In this document: positions 1-6,486 of the stretch, one piece after another
Position numbering within the stretch: the stretch's first letter is position 1
Layout of the letters: each line of letters begins with the position of its first letter
Assembly: GCA_023402355.1 (NCBI GenBank)
Contig: JAEXCG010000154.1
Span: 1 to 15,712, forward strand
Direction: 5' to 3'
From: Bacillota bacterium
Lineage (GTDB): Bacteria; Bacillota; Clostridia; Christensenellales; Aristaeellaceae
Length of the DNA stretch: 15,712 bases
The notes under the pieces: model-generated
Seen by the model: the letters and a program-made list of their open reading frames with translations, nothing else
What the model was told of the DNA's origin: nothing
Databases searched by the model: none
Position numbers and translations under genes: made by a program

Positions 1-249
1 TTGACATCCGTCTGTACCGGCGTTATTGTTGTAAGCAAGGCGGCATCGGACAAGCCGCTGCCGCCTCTTTAAATCTTGCTCTATTTTCACCGCTGTTTGG
101 AGTTTACACAGGATTTGGGACGCACCCCGGCCCTTATGCTGGTCTGTGCCCGCCTGCGCCATGTCGCAGGCACCCAGTGGGGCAGCAAGAAATACATGAA
201 CATGAAGCATCTGGAGGCCGTCTGTGGGGGCGCTTTCGTTGCTGGCTAA
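1..249 (+). other. Possible remnant reading frames at the edge of the integrated element
   Basis: The first reading frame is open from the window edge to a TAA at 70-72 (23 codons, ending SDKPLPPL). The same frame then stays open from 73 to a TAA at 247-249, 58 codons that include the stretch QWGSKKYMNMKHLEAV. No ribosome binding site precedes the only ATG that might start the second stretch (136). The base composition differs from the AT-rich integrase that follows. I do not recognise either peptide. They could be the C-terminus of a gene lying outside the window, a decayed gene interrupted by one stop, or chance open frame. Confidence 0.25.
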
Positions 250-390
250 CTGAATTCTTTCAAAGACTGCAAACCAATTTGCGTATTATACCTGACACTA
301 CCGCCTTTTTTATTTTTACTTTGTTTCCTGGTTTCATCCGTCATTTCAACATAATTTAGCCTACTATTATTTCCTATAGCAAAAAAGCCG

Positions 391-420
391 TCGCAATTTG
401 CGAATCAACGCAATTTTTTT
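391..420 (+). terminator. Weak candidate terminator in the 250-456 intergenic stretch
   Basis: A short stem, TTGCG (398-402) with CGCAA (409-413), has a 6-base loop and is followed at once by seven T residues. Beyond a T/T mismatch two more pairs extend it. It could end transcription of genes entering from the left. On the opposite strand the T run lies about 12 bases past the hairpin, so it is a poorer terminator for the integrase. I see nothing else in the AT-rich stretch 250-456. Confidence 0.35.
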
Positions 421-456
421 GTGCTTTTTACCAATTACTGTTGAATTTATATGAAA

Positions 457-1416
457 TCATTCCCTATTATTCAGGCTTATCTTCGTTCCTCCTCGTCTAT
501 TCTCTTGTAAGAGACGATCAAGCGGGTTAAATGATTCAAAATTCTGTTGCAAATCAGTACTGAACATGTTGACATACTCTCTTGTTATATCCAAAGTACT
601 ATGTCCTAATATCTTCTGTAATTTAAATACATCTCCACCGTTTAAAATCCACTTCTTGGAAAACGTATGACGGAAAACATGAATGGAGGTTTTTGCAACC
701 CCTCTCTTGTAATTATAACTTGCTATCGTGCTTTTTACTGCGTCTTTTGTAAGTTTCTCTCCATAGGGATTGCAGAACAGATAATCTTCTGACTGTCCTT
801 TTCTAAATTCCAAATATTCGCGAATCACTTTTCCCAATTCATTCGAAATCGGAATAAACTGTTGCTTTCTGTTTTTCATGTTTCGTAATGTTAACATCAT
901 ATTTGATAAATCCACATCACCGATACGAGTTTCCACAATCGTTGCTAGTCTTACACCGGTCCTTAATAGGAAATTGACAATTACCCAATTTCGATACTCT
1001 GCAAACTCACACTTCTTCGTATTCGGTTTCTTTGTTAGGGCTAACAGTTCATTATCTGTGTAAGTCGGTTTTACTTTTTTCTCGACTTTGAGCAATTTTA
1101 TTTGAAATGGTTTTATATAGTCCTCTTTCATTCCGTAGTTTAATATTACTCGTATTCCTCGCAGATATGAATTAACCGTAATATCACAGATAGAGTCTTT
1201 TTCCAAGAGGTGGCTAACATACCGATTGATAAGATCGCTGTCTATATCATTCGCTAAAATATCTTCCCCTACAAATTCGGTAAAGAACTTATAACAGTAG
1301 CCATAATAGGAAATGGTTTCCGTGGAAACGTTGATCGCCCGCCTCGAGGCTATGAACCGTTCGTAAACTTCCTTTAATGTCGCTTGCCCGTCGTTGTGCA
1401 TGACTATTTTCATCAT
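457..1416 (-). CDS. Tyrosine recombinase / site-specific integrase (phage integrase family)
   Basis: A 319-residue tyrosine recombinase, full length for an XerC/D- or phage-type enzyme. Residues about 10-95 form the SAM-like core-binding domain (LKEVYERFIASRR to NYGMKEDY). Residues about 115-300 form the catalytic domain, with the full catalytic set visible: Arg156 (TGVRLATI), a lysine in the beta-hairpin at 181 or 184 (MKNRKQQFIPI), His246-x-x-Arg249 (SIHVFRHTF), His272 (LGHS) and nucleophile Tyr281 (TREYVNMF). The start chosen is ATG at 1416, about 8 bases after AAAGGCGG. A GTG nine bases earlier (1425) would sit too close to that site. The gene is much AT-richer than those to its right, as expected for imported DNA. 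It lies just downstream of a tRNA-Arg 3' fragment, the usual place for a tRNA-targeting integrase. No excisionase gene is seen. The family assignment is secure; the element it serves lies mostly outside the window. Confidence 0.95.
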   Translation of the reverse strand: MMKIVMHNDGQATLKEVYERFIASRRAINVSTETISYYGYCYKFFTEFVGEDILANDIDSDLINRYVSHLLEKDSICDITVNSYLRGIRVILNYGMKEDYIKPFQIKLLKVEKKVKPTYTDNELLALTKKPNTKKCEFAEYRNWVIVNFLLRTGVRLATIVETRIGDVDLSNMMLTLRNMKNRKQQFIPISNELGKVIREYLEFRKGQSEDYLFCNPYGEKLTKDAVKSTIASYNYKRGVAKTSIHVFRHTFSKKWILNGGDVFKLQKILGHSTLDITREYVNMFSTDLQQNFESFNPLDRLLQENRRGGTKISLNNRE

Positions 1417-1560
1417 GCTATGCACCGCCTTTCATTTTATTGTATTCATGATGAAGGCTGTTGCGACCAGAAATGATGCTCCTTGATCCTCTTAAAATCT
1501 TCAAATAATCTACTGGGGGACAAGTCATTTTATGTTATTCGCTGGGTTATTTTTGCAAAT

Positions 1561-1601
1561 AAAAAAAATGGACAAACCGTTGTTTTACAAACAGTTTGTC
1601 C
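1561..1601 (-). terminator. Intrinsic terminator behind the tRNA-Arg fragment
   Basis: On the minus strand, GGACAAAC (1594-1601) pairs perfectly with GTTTGTCC (1570-1577) across a 16-base loop. One A is followed by eight T residues (1561-1568). It begins 17 bases beyond the encoded CCA of the tRNA-Arg fragment and would end a transcript through the tRNA genes before the integrase. Confidence 0.85.
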
Positions 1602-1617
1602 ACTTTGATTATTATTA

Positions 1618-1662
1618 TGGTGCGCCCTGAGGGAGTCGAACCCCCAACCTTTAGATCCGTAG
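1618..1662 (-). pseudogene. tRNA-Arg(ACG) 3'-half fragment, probable att core
   Basis: Read on the minus strand, this is a normal 3' half of a tRNA. It has the anticodon loop CTACGGA (1656-1662, anticodon ACG), the 3' strand of the anticodon stem TCTAA, variable loop AGGTT, T-arm GGGGG-TTCGACT-CCCTC, acceptor strand AGGGCGC, discriminator A and encoded CCA (1618-1620). The matching 5' half (acceptor GCGCCCT, D-arm, anticodon 5' stem) is absent. Upstream of the loop the sequence turns at once into the T-tract and hairpin of the tRNA-Leu terminator. Anticodon loop to 3' end is the segment that tRNA-targeting tyrosine integrases use as identity block, and an integrase gene lies 200 bases away. 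I read it as one end of an integrated element. The anticodon assignment is firm; the history is inference. Confidence 0.85.
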
Positions 1663-1663
1663 T

Positions 1664-1693
1664 AAAAAGGACCTCCCTACTTATAGGAGGCCC
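1664..1693 (-). terminator. Terminator of tRNA-Leu
   Basis: On the minus strand, GGGCCTCC (1686-1693) pairs with GGAGGTCC (1669-1676) with one G-U pair, a 9-base loop and then five T residues (1664-1668). The T-tract runs directly into the anticodon loop of the tRNA-Arg fragment, so the junction lies at its end. Confidence 0.8.
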
Positions 1694-1700
1694 CTCTACT

Positions 1701-1787
1701 TGGTGCGGGAAACAGGACTTGAACCTGCATGAAATTGCTTTCACTAGAACCTGAATCTAGCGCGTCTGCCAATTCCGCCATTCCCGC
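1701..1787 (-). tRNA. tRNA-Leu(CAG)
   Basis: A complete cloverleaf on the minus strand. Acceptor GCGGGAA pairs with TTCCCGC, the discriminator is A, and the CCA end is encoded (1701-1703). The anticodon arm is CTAGA-TTCAGGT-TCTAG with anticodon CAG. A long variable arm (TGAAA-GCAA-TTTCA) is typical of class II tRNA-Leu. The T-arm has the TTCAAGT loop. It has its own promoter and terminator. Confidence 0.97.
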
Positions 1788-1811
1788 ACGCCTGTTTTAG
1801 GAACGTGCTAT

Positions 1812-1840
1812 ATTATAGCATTGATTTCGCGCATTGTAAA
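1812..1840 (-). promoter_or_regulatory. Sigma-A-type promoter of tRNA-Leu
   Basis: On the minus strand, TTTACA (1835-1840) and a consensus TATAAT (1812-1817) are separated by 17 bases. The predicted start is about 18 bases before the tRNA 5' end. It is divergent from the desulfoferrodoxin gene. Confidence 0.85.
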
Positions 1841-1847
1841 GAATTTT

Positions 1848-1876
1848 TTGCGAATTAGAGAGAAACGGCGTACATA
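1848..1876 (+). promoter_or_regulatory. Candidate promoter of the desulfoferrodoxin gene
   Basis: TTGCGA (1848-1853) and TACATA (1871-1876) have 17-base spacing, the best pair I find upstream of the gene. The -10 is weak. Its -35 lies 8 bases from the -35 of the divergent tRNA-Leu promoter. Confidence 0.45.
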
Positions 1877-1930
1877 AAACGTTCAGGCTCGTGTTAAGAT
1901 AAAAGACAAAGGACTGTGAGGAGGATGTAT

Positions 1931-2320
1931 ATGGAGAAAAAGCTGCGGTTTTACCGGTGTGAGGAATGCGGGCATATGGTCGTCTCCGTGGATACGACGG
2001 AGCACCCGCTCAGTTGTTGCGGTGAAAAGCTCAAGGAAGTGACGGCGCTGGAGCACGACGGCGCGGTGGAAAAGCATCTGCCGGTCGTGGAGCGTGAGGC
2101 GGACGCGGTCAAGGTGCAGGTGGGCTCGGCGATTCACCCGATGACGCCGGAGCACCATATCGAGTTTATTCTCCTGGAAACGGACCGGGGCTTTACGATG
2201 CGCCGTCTGTCCCTGGACGAGGAGCCGGTCGTGCGCTTCGCGCTCAGCGAGAAGGAACGCCCCGTCTGCGCTTATGAATACTGCAACCTGCACGGCCTTT
2301 GGCGGACGGCCATCGACTGA
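1931..2320 (+). CDS. dfx: Desulfoferrodoxin (two-iron superoxide reductase)
   Basis: A 129-residue cytoplasmic superoxide reductase that reduces superoxide to hydrogen peroxide with electrons usually supplied by rubredoxin, giving an anaerobe oxygen tolerance without making O2. Residues 1-35 form the desulforedoxin-like centre I, with ligands Cys10 and Cys13 (CEEC) and Cys29-Cys30. Residues 40-129 form the neelaredoxin-like centre II. Its catalytic iron ligands are His49 (EKHLPV), His69 (AIHP), His75 (PEHH), axial Cys118 and His121 (EYCNLHG). Glu47 and Lys48, which guide superoxide in the family, are also present. The length and all ligands match active two-centre enzymes. The start at 1931 follows GAGGAGG (1918-1924) by 6 bases; the in-frame GTG at 1916 and ATG at 1925 overlap or crowd that site. 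The gene is monocistronic and ends at a terminator now split by the repeat element. Confidence 0.97.
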   Translation: MEKKLRFYRCEECGHMVVSVDTTEHPLSCCGEKLKEVTALEHDGAVEKHLPVVEREADAVKVQVGSAIHPMTPEHHIEFILLETDRGFTMRRLSLDEEPVVRFALSEKERPVCAYEYCNLHGLWRTAID

Positions 2321-2359
2321 ACCGCCCGCGGCGAGACCCATTTAAGTAAACCTGATAAA

Positions 2360-2386
2360 AGGCGGCAAGGCGGCGGAAGCCGCCTT
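2360..2386 (+). repeat. Left duplicate of a terminator hairpin (flank of repeat copy 1)
   Basis: AAGGCGGC-GGAA-GCCGCCTT (2367-2386) is an 8-bp stem with a GNRA-type tetraloop, preceded by AGGCGGC. It recurs at 2647-2674 on the other side of the repeat element, differing by a single extra G. This left copy lacks a downstream T-tract. It is 46 bases past the desulfoferrodoxin stop, so the ancestral hairpin was probably that gene's terminator. Confidence 0.8.
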
Positions 2387-2646
2387 CAGACTGTCGAGAA
2401 ACCCATCGCAGATAGAGAAACCAAAAGCCGTCTGCAAGACTGCAATCGTATCGCCCGGCTTCGCCCGCTGCGCCCAGCGCTATGCGCTGGGTACGGCCCT
2501 GCGGAGCGCTTCGCGCTGTCCTCGCGCCTAGTCGCTTTGCTCCCTTCGTAGGCGGGGCTTTTTCCGCAGCAAAACGCAGTTTTGCGGAGTGAAAAAATCA
2601 CCCGTAATCTCGACAAAGCGGCGTATGCCACTTTGTCGATACGCTG
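2387..2646 (-). repeat. Structured intergenic repeat element, copy 1 (260 bp, reverse orientation)
   Basis: This segment is the reverse complement of the element at 6487-6665 with about 80 extra internal bases. Its ends are imperfect inverted repeats: read inward from each end, CAGACTGTCGAGAAA on the left and CAGCGTATCGACAAA on the right. The 44 bases at 2418-2461 are identical to 6591-6634. A 13-bp stem lies at 2610-2639 with a 4-base loop, and an AAAAC/GTTTT hairpin also recurs in the other copy. The extra block, about 2467-2550, carries its own hairpins, CCCAGCGC-TAT-GCGCTGGG (2473-2491) and AGCGC-TTC-GCGCT (2505-2517). There is no convincing coding frame or transposase. I do not recognise a named family; a non-autonomous mobile element is the best reading. 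Confidence 0.8.
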
Positions 2647-2677
2647 AGGCGGCGAAGGCGGCGGAAGCCGCCTTTTT
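2647..2677 (+). terminator. Right duplicate hairpin with T-tract (terminator)
   Basis: The hairpin AAGGCGGC-GGAA-GCCGCCTT (2655-2674) is followed by T residues to 2677, which makes a complete intrinsic terminator. It is preceded by AGGCGGCG, nearly as in the left duplicate. It presumably retains the original T-tract of the desulfoferrodoxin terminator and insulates the next promoter 20 bases downstream. Confidence 0.8.
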
Positions 2678-2696
2678 AAATTGCGGCGCGCATTCG

Positions 2697-2725
2697 TTGA
2701 CAGCGACAACCGCGCGTGCTATGCT
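2697..2725 (+). promoter_or_regulatory. Promoter of the PD40 gene
   Basis: A consensus TTGACA (2697-2702) and TATGCT (2720-2725) are separated by 17 bases. The expected transcript start is near 2732, giving a leader of about 25 bases that is mostly the ribosome binding site. Confidence 0.85.
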
Positions 2726-2757
2726 GTGCCCAGAAATCAAACGTCAGGAGGGATTGC

Positions 2758-3627
2758 ATGGACAAACAGGACAGGCACGCTTCGGGGGGACGGACCGTTC
2801 TTTCCGTCCTGGAGACGCTGGATACCGTCACCGGGGAGAGGAACGTCCTTTGCGAGAAGGAAGGGCGAATCGAAGCGCCGAACTGGACGCGGGACGGCAG
2901 GCTCGCCTATAACGCCGGCGGCTCCATCTGGCTCTACGATCTGGCGCAGGGGACGCATGAACGCCTCGCGTCCGGCTTCGTCGACCGCTGCAACAACGAC
3001 CACGTGCTGTCGCCGGACGGCACGAGGATCGCCGTCAGCCATCACACGGCGGAGGATGGACGCTCCCGCGTCTACATTCTGCCGCTATGCGGCGGCACGC
3101 CCGTGCTCATCACGCCGATGGGCCCCAGCTATCTGCACGGCTGGTCGCCGGATGGAAAGACGCTCGCCTATTGTGCGGAGCGCGGCGGGGAGTACGACGT
3201 CTACACCATCCCCGTGGACGGCGGCGTGGAAACGCGGCTGACGGACGCGCCGGGCCTGAACGACGGCCCGGAATACGCGCCGGACGGCAGGCAAATCTGG
3301 TTCAACTCCGTGCGCACGGGGCTCATGCAGGTATTTCGGATGGACGCGGACGGGTCCAATCAGACGCAGATGACGTTCGACGAGGACGCGAACAGTTGGT
3401 TTCCGCACGTCTCGCCGGACGGCAGGCAGGTCGTCTACATCGCCTACCGCAAGGGCGACGTGCGCCCGGGCGACCACCCGGCGGACAAGGACGTGGAGCT
3501 GCGGATGATTCCCGCGGAGGGCGGGAAGCCCCGGACATTGGCCCGGTTGCTCGGCGGTCAGGGCACGCTGAACGTCAATTCCTGGGCGCCGGACAGCCGG
3601 CATATCGCGTTTGTCAGTTACCGGTAA
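2758..3627 (+). CDS. PD40/TolB-like beta-propeller protein, cytoplasmic
   Basis: A 289-residue protein built almost wholly of WD40-like PD40 (TolB-type) blades. Six units are visible: residues 41-62 (PNWTRDGRLAY), 83-113 (LSPDGTRIAVS), 128-156 (WSPDGKTLAYCAE), 172-199 (YAPDGRQIWFNS), 217-256 (VSPDGRQVVYIAY) and 275-289 (WAPDSRHIAFVSYR). Each has the SPDG turn and most end in a strand plus DGG/EGG. There is no signal peptide or membrane segment, so unlike periplasmic TolB it should act in the cytoplasm. The blade fold is clear but the ligand or partner is not. The start at 2758 follows AGGAGGG by 5 bases; an in-frame ATG at 2716 lies inside the promoter spacer and is rejected. The next gene is a rhamnosidase, which may suggest a link to sugar use, but each gene has its own promoter. 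Confidence 0.85.
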   Translation: MDKQDRHASGGRTVLSVLETLDTVTGERNVLCEKEGRIEAPNWTRDGRLAYNAGGSIWLYDLAQGTHERLASGFVDRCNNDHVLSPDGTRIAVSHHTAEDGRSRVYILPLCGGTPVLITPMGPSYLHGWSPDGKTLAYCAERGGEYDVYTIPVDGGVETRLTDAPGLNDGPEYAPDGRQIWFNSVRTGLMQVFRMDADGSNQTQMTFDEDANSWFPHVSPDGRQVVYIAYRKGDVRPGDHPADKDVELRMIPAEGGKPRTLARLLGGQGTLNVNSWAPDSRHIAFVSYR

Positions 3628-3643
3628 AGGGACAAAACTCGGG

Positions 3644-3701
3644 CCGCCGACTTATTCCGCGAGGAGCGCTTGCGCGCAAAGCGGAAGGCCGGCGGTCTTT
3701 T
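3644..3701 (+). terminator. Candidate terminator after the PD40 gene
   Basis: An imperfect long hairpin: CCGCCG (3644-3649) with CGGCGG, and TTCCGC (3655-3660) with GCGGAA (3681-3686). The apex holds a GCGC-rich inner hairpin, and TCTTTT follows (3696-3701). It starts 17 bases past the stop codon. The stem is interrupted, so termination may be partial. Confidence 0.5.
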
Positions 3702-3756
3702 CATCCGGAGCGGCGTCTGCTGGTTTCACATGCCGAACACAGACCCTCGAAATCAG

Positions 3757-3785
3757 TTGCGTCCGGCCGCCGCCGTTGCTATAAT
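3757..3785 (+). promoter_or_regulatory. Promoter of the rhamnosidase gene
   Basis: TTGCGT (3757-3762) and a perfect TATAAT (3780-3785) have a 17-base spacer. The predicted start near 3792 puts the palindrome at 3798-3828 in the first bases of the mRNA. Confidence 0.85.
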
Positions 3786-3797
3786 GGAGGCAAATCA

Positions 3798-3828
3798 GCG
3801 GGCGCCGGGGCGATCTTGCGGCGCCCGC
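3798..3828 (+). promoter_or_regulatory. 5'-leader palindrome of the rhamnosidase gene
   Basis: GCGGGCGCC (3798-3806) and GGCGCCCGC (3820-3828) form a perfect 9-bp stem with a 13-base loop. It lies just downstream of the expected transcript start and 3 bases before the AAAGGTGA ribosome site. It could be an operator for a dimeric repressor or a stabilising or translation-modulating leader hairpin. No T-tract follows, so it is not a terminator. Confidence 0.55.
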
Positions 3829-3848
3829 AAGAAAGGTGAACCCTGCAT

Positions 3849-6449
3849 ATGAAAATTTCACATCTTCGGACGGATCACCTGACGTCGCCGCTCGGCACGC
3901 GGCTCATTGCGCCGAGCCTTTCCTACGTCGTGGAGGAATCGACCGGAAAGCGCCAGTTGGCCGCGCGCATCGAGATCAGCGACGCGCCGGGTTTTGAAAG
4001 GCTCCTGTTCGACAGCGGACGTTCCGAGGACATCTCCCCGCTGGGCTTCGTGCCGCCCCTCGCACTCGCCCCGCGCACGCGCTACTATTGGCGCGTGAGC
4101 GTCTGGGCGGACGACGGGGACTTTGGTGTCAGCGAAACCGCGCACTTTGAGACCGGCAAGCGGGACGAGCCGTGGCAGGCCGCCTGGATCTGCGCGCCGT
4201 TTGAAAGGAACGTGCACCCGGTTCTGCTGCGCCGCTTCGAGCTTGCGCAGCGTCCGGAAAGCGCGCGCGTCTACATGACGGGCGTGGGCCTGTACGAGCT
4301 GTACGTCAACGGCGAAAAGGCGGGCGACGAATACCTCGCGCCGTTTTACACGGACTACGAAAAGTGGATTCAGGTGCAGACCTACGACGTGACGGCGTTG
4401 CTCAGGGCGGGCGAAAACGAGCTGCGCGTGATGCTCGGCAACGGCTGGTACAAGGGGCGCATCGGCTTTGACGGCGGCAGGACGGACGTGTACGGCGACA
4501 CCCTGCAGGCGATCTGCGAGCTGCACGCGAGCCTGCCGGACGGGGAATACGTGCTGGGTTCGGACGAACGATGGCAGTGCCGTCCCTCTCCTGTGCTGGA
4601 GAGCAGCATCTACGACGGCGAGACGTACGACGCGCGCCTGGAAACGGTGGAGGCGCTGCGGCCCGCCGTCCGTGCGGATGCGCCGGAGGGGAAGCTGTGC
4701 GACCGCATGAGCCCGCCGCTTCGCATCTGCGACCGAAGAAAGCCGCATCGCCTGCTGCGCACGCCCAAGGACGAGTGGGTGCTCGACTTCGGTCAGGTGA
4801 TGACCGGTTGGGTGGAGTTTGAAGTCGACCTGCCTGCGGGCGCCGCGGTCAAGCTGGAGTACGGCGAGCTGCTGCAAAACGACTGCTTTTACCAGGAAAA
4901 CCTGCGCACGGCAAAGCAGGCCTACGAATTCGTATCCCGAGGAAAACCCGAGCACGCGCGCCCGCACTTCACGTTCTACGGCTTCCGCTTCGTCCGCGTG
5001 ACGGGCTTGGAGGAAGTGCGCCCGGAGGACTTTACCGCCTGCGTGCTGCACTCGGATCTGGAGAGGACCGGCTTTGTCGAGACGTCGAACGAGAAGGTCA
5101 ACCGTCTCATCCAAAACGCGTATTGGGGGCAGATCGGCAACTTCGTGGACGTGCCGACGGACTGCCCGCAGCGCGACGAGCGCATGGGCTGGACGGGCGA
5201 CGCGCAGGTGTTCGCGCCGACCGCGAGCTTCAACCAGTACACCCCGGCGTTTTACGCGAAGTTTTTGCAGGACATGGTGCTGGAGCAGCGGGAGCTGAAC
5301 GGCTCGGTGCCGTTCGTCGTGCCGGACGTCATCAGCAGGCTGCGGCGCGTGATGGACAGGGCGACCGCCTTCTCGAGCGACCACGGTTCCTGCGCATGGG
5401 GAGACGCGGCGGTGCTGATTCCCTGGACGCTCTATACGTTCTTCGGCGACCGCGAGCTGCTGGCGCGCCAGTTTGAGAACATGACGCGCTGGGTGGAGTA
5501 CATCTACGATCAGGACGAACGGCTGTGCGGCGGTTCCCGCCTGTGGGCCTGCGGCTTCCACTTCGCAGACTGGCTGGCGCTGGACAACCCCGACAAGAGC
5601 ACGAGCTTTGGGGGGACCGATCCCTACTTCGTGGCTTCGGCCTACTACTACTATTCTGCGCACATCACGGCGCAGGCGGCGGCCGTGCTGGGGCGGCAGG
5701 AGGAGCGCGAGCGCTACGAGAAGCTGGCGCAGGAGGTCAGGCGCGCGCTGCAAAGGGAGTACTTCACCCAGACCGGGCGCATCGCCGTGCCCACGCAGAC
5801 CGCGCTCGTGATGGCGCTGTTCATGGATTTTGCCCCGGAGGAGCACCGCGAGCGCCTGATCGCCGACCTGCGGGCGCGGCTGGAGGCGCGGGACATGCAT
5901 CTGGACACGGGGTTCGTGGGCACGTACTACCTGCTGCGCGCGCTCACGAAGTGCGGCCTGTCGGACTGCGCGTACACGCTGCTGCTGAAGGAGGACTACC
6001 CGAGCTGGCTGTACGAGGTGAACATGGGCGCGACGACCGTGTGGGAGCGGTGGAACTCCGTGCTCCCCAGCGGGCTGGTCAGCGACACGGGCATGAACAG
6101 CATGAACCACTACGCCTACGGCTCGGTGGTCGAGTGGATGTACCGGTGCATGTGCGGGCTGAATCCCGACGCGCCGGGCTTCAAGCGGGCGGTGATCGAG
6201 CCGCACAGCGACGGGCGCTTCGCTTACGTCAAGGCGGTCTACGATTCGGCCTCGGGCCGCTACGAATGCGGCTGGCGCCAGACGGCGCAGGGCGTGCTGT
6301 ACAGCGTGCGCGTGCCGTTTGGCGCGCAGGCGCGCTTCGTACCGGAGGCGCCGGACGCGCGCCTTTGGATCGGCGGCATGGAGGCGGAACTGGTGGACGG
6401 CGCGCTGCCCCTCGGTCCGGGCGAGTGGGAAATCCTCTGGAAGAAATAA
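3849..6449 (+). CDS. Alpha-L-rhamnosidase, glycoside hydrolase family 78
   Basis: An 866-residue GH78 inverting alpha-L-rhamnosidase that removes terminal L-rhamnose from plant glycosides, pectic side chains or similar oligosaccharides. The domain order matches the family. Residues about 1-105 are an Fn3-like domain (SYVVEESTGK, TRYYWRVSVWADDGD). Residues about 110-290 are the N-terminal beta-sandwich (VGLYELYVNGEKAGDEYLAP, NGWYKGRIG). Residues about 310-395 are the concanavalin-like domain (LDFGQVMTGWVEF). Residues about 400-760 are the (alpha/alpha)6 barrel, and about 770-866 the C-terminal beta domain. The catalytic motif DCPQRDERMGWTGD spans 438-451 with general acid Glu444. The general base is expected at Glu733 (TTVWERW). 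No signal peptide is present, so substrates must be imported. The start is set by AAAGGTGA at 3832-3839. No transporter or rhamnose pathway gene adjoins it. Confidence 0.95.
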   Translation: MKISHLRTDHLTSPLGTRLIAPSLSYVVEESTGKRQLAARIEISDAPGFERLLFDSGRSEDISPLGFVPPLALAPRTRYYWRVSVWADDGDFGVSETAHFETGKRDEPWQAAWICAPFERNVHPVLLRRFELAQRPESARVYMTGVGLYELYVNGEKAGDEYLAPFYTDYEKWIQVQTYDVTALLRAGENELRVMLGNGWYKGRIGFDGGRTDVYGDTLQAICELHASLPDGEYVLGSDERWQCRPSPVLESSIYDGETYDARLETVEALRPAVRADAPEGKLCDRMSPPLRICDRRKPHRLLRTPKDEWVLDFGQVMTGWVEFEVDLPAGAAVKLEYGELLQNDCFYQENLRTAKQAYEFVSRGKPEHARPHFTFYGFRFVRVTGLEEVRPEDFTACVLHSDLERTGFVETSNEKVNRLIQNAYWGQIGNFVDVPTDCPQRDERMGWTGDAQVFAPTASFNQYTPAFYAKFLQDMVLEQRELNGSVPFVVPDVISRLRRVMDRATAFSSDHGSCAWGDAAVLIPWTLYTFFGDRELLARQFENMTRWVEYIYDQDERLCGGSRLWACGFHFADWLALDNPDKSTSFGGTDPYFVASAYYYYSAHITAQAAAVLGRQEERERYEKLAQEVRRALQREYFTQTGRIAVPTQTALVMALFMDFAPEEHRERLIADLRARLEARDMHLDTGFVGTYYLLRALTKCGLSDCAYTLLLKEDYPSWLYEVNMGATTVWERWNSVLPSGLVSDTGMNSMNHYAYGSVVEWMYRCMCGLNPDAPGFKRAVIEPHSDGRFAYVKAVYDSASGRYECGWRQTAQGVLYSVRVPFGAQARFVPEAPDARLWIGGMEAELVDGALPLGPGEWEILWKK

Positions 6450-6462
6450 AGCTGCCTTTTGA

Positions 6463-6486
6463 CGGCGGGAGCGTGGTCTCCCGCCT
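6463..6486 (+). repeat. Left duplicate of a terminator hairpin (flank of repeat copy 2)
   Basis: GGCGGGAG-CGTGGT-CTCCCGCC (6464-6485) is a perfect 8-bp stem 14 bases past the rhamnosidase stop. The 24 bases 6463-6486 recur exactly at 6666-6689 beyond the repeat element. This copy runs straight into the element and has no T-tract, so on its own it should terminate poorly. Confidence 0.85.

Noticed and set aside
177..359. A 60-codon plus-strand frame starting at 177.
   Set aside because: It has no ribosome site and crosses into AT-rich intergenic sequence. Another frame over 73-249 looks more protein-like.
1618..1700. A complete tRNA-Arg gene.
   Set aside because: Only the anticodon loop to the CCA end is present. 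The upstream sequence is the tRNA-Leu terminator and cannot form the acceptor 5' strand or D-arm.
1547..1744. A 65-codon minus-strand frame across the tRNA fragment and tRNA-Leu.
   Set aside because: It overlaps two tRNA sequences and two terminators, so it is not a protein gene.
2387..2740. Short open frames in both directions inside repeat copy 1, considered as a transposase remnant.
   Set aside because: The peptides are compositionally odd and are not shared with copy 2. The conservation between copies follows hairpins and ends, not a reading frame.
3858..6206. A 782-codon open frame on the minus strand, opposite the rhamnosidase.
   Set aside because: It is an antisense shadow of a GC-rich gene. 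It has low-complexity Arg/His/Val-rich content and no family motifs, whereas the plus strand carries all GH78 landmarks.
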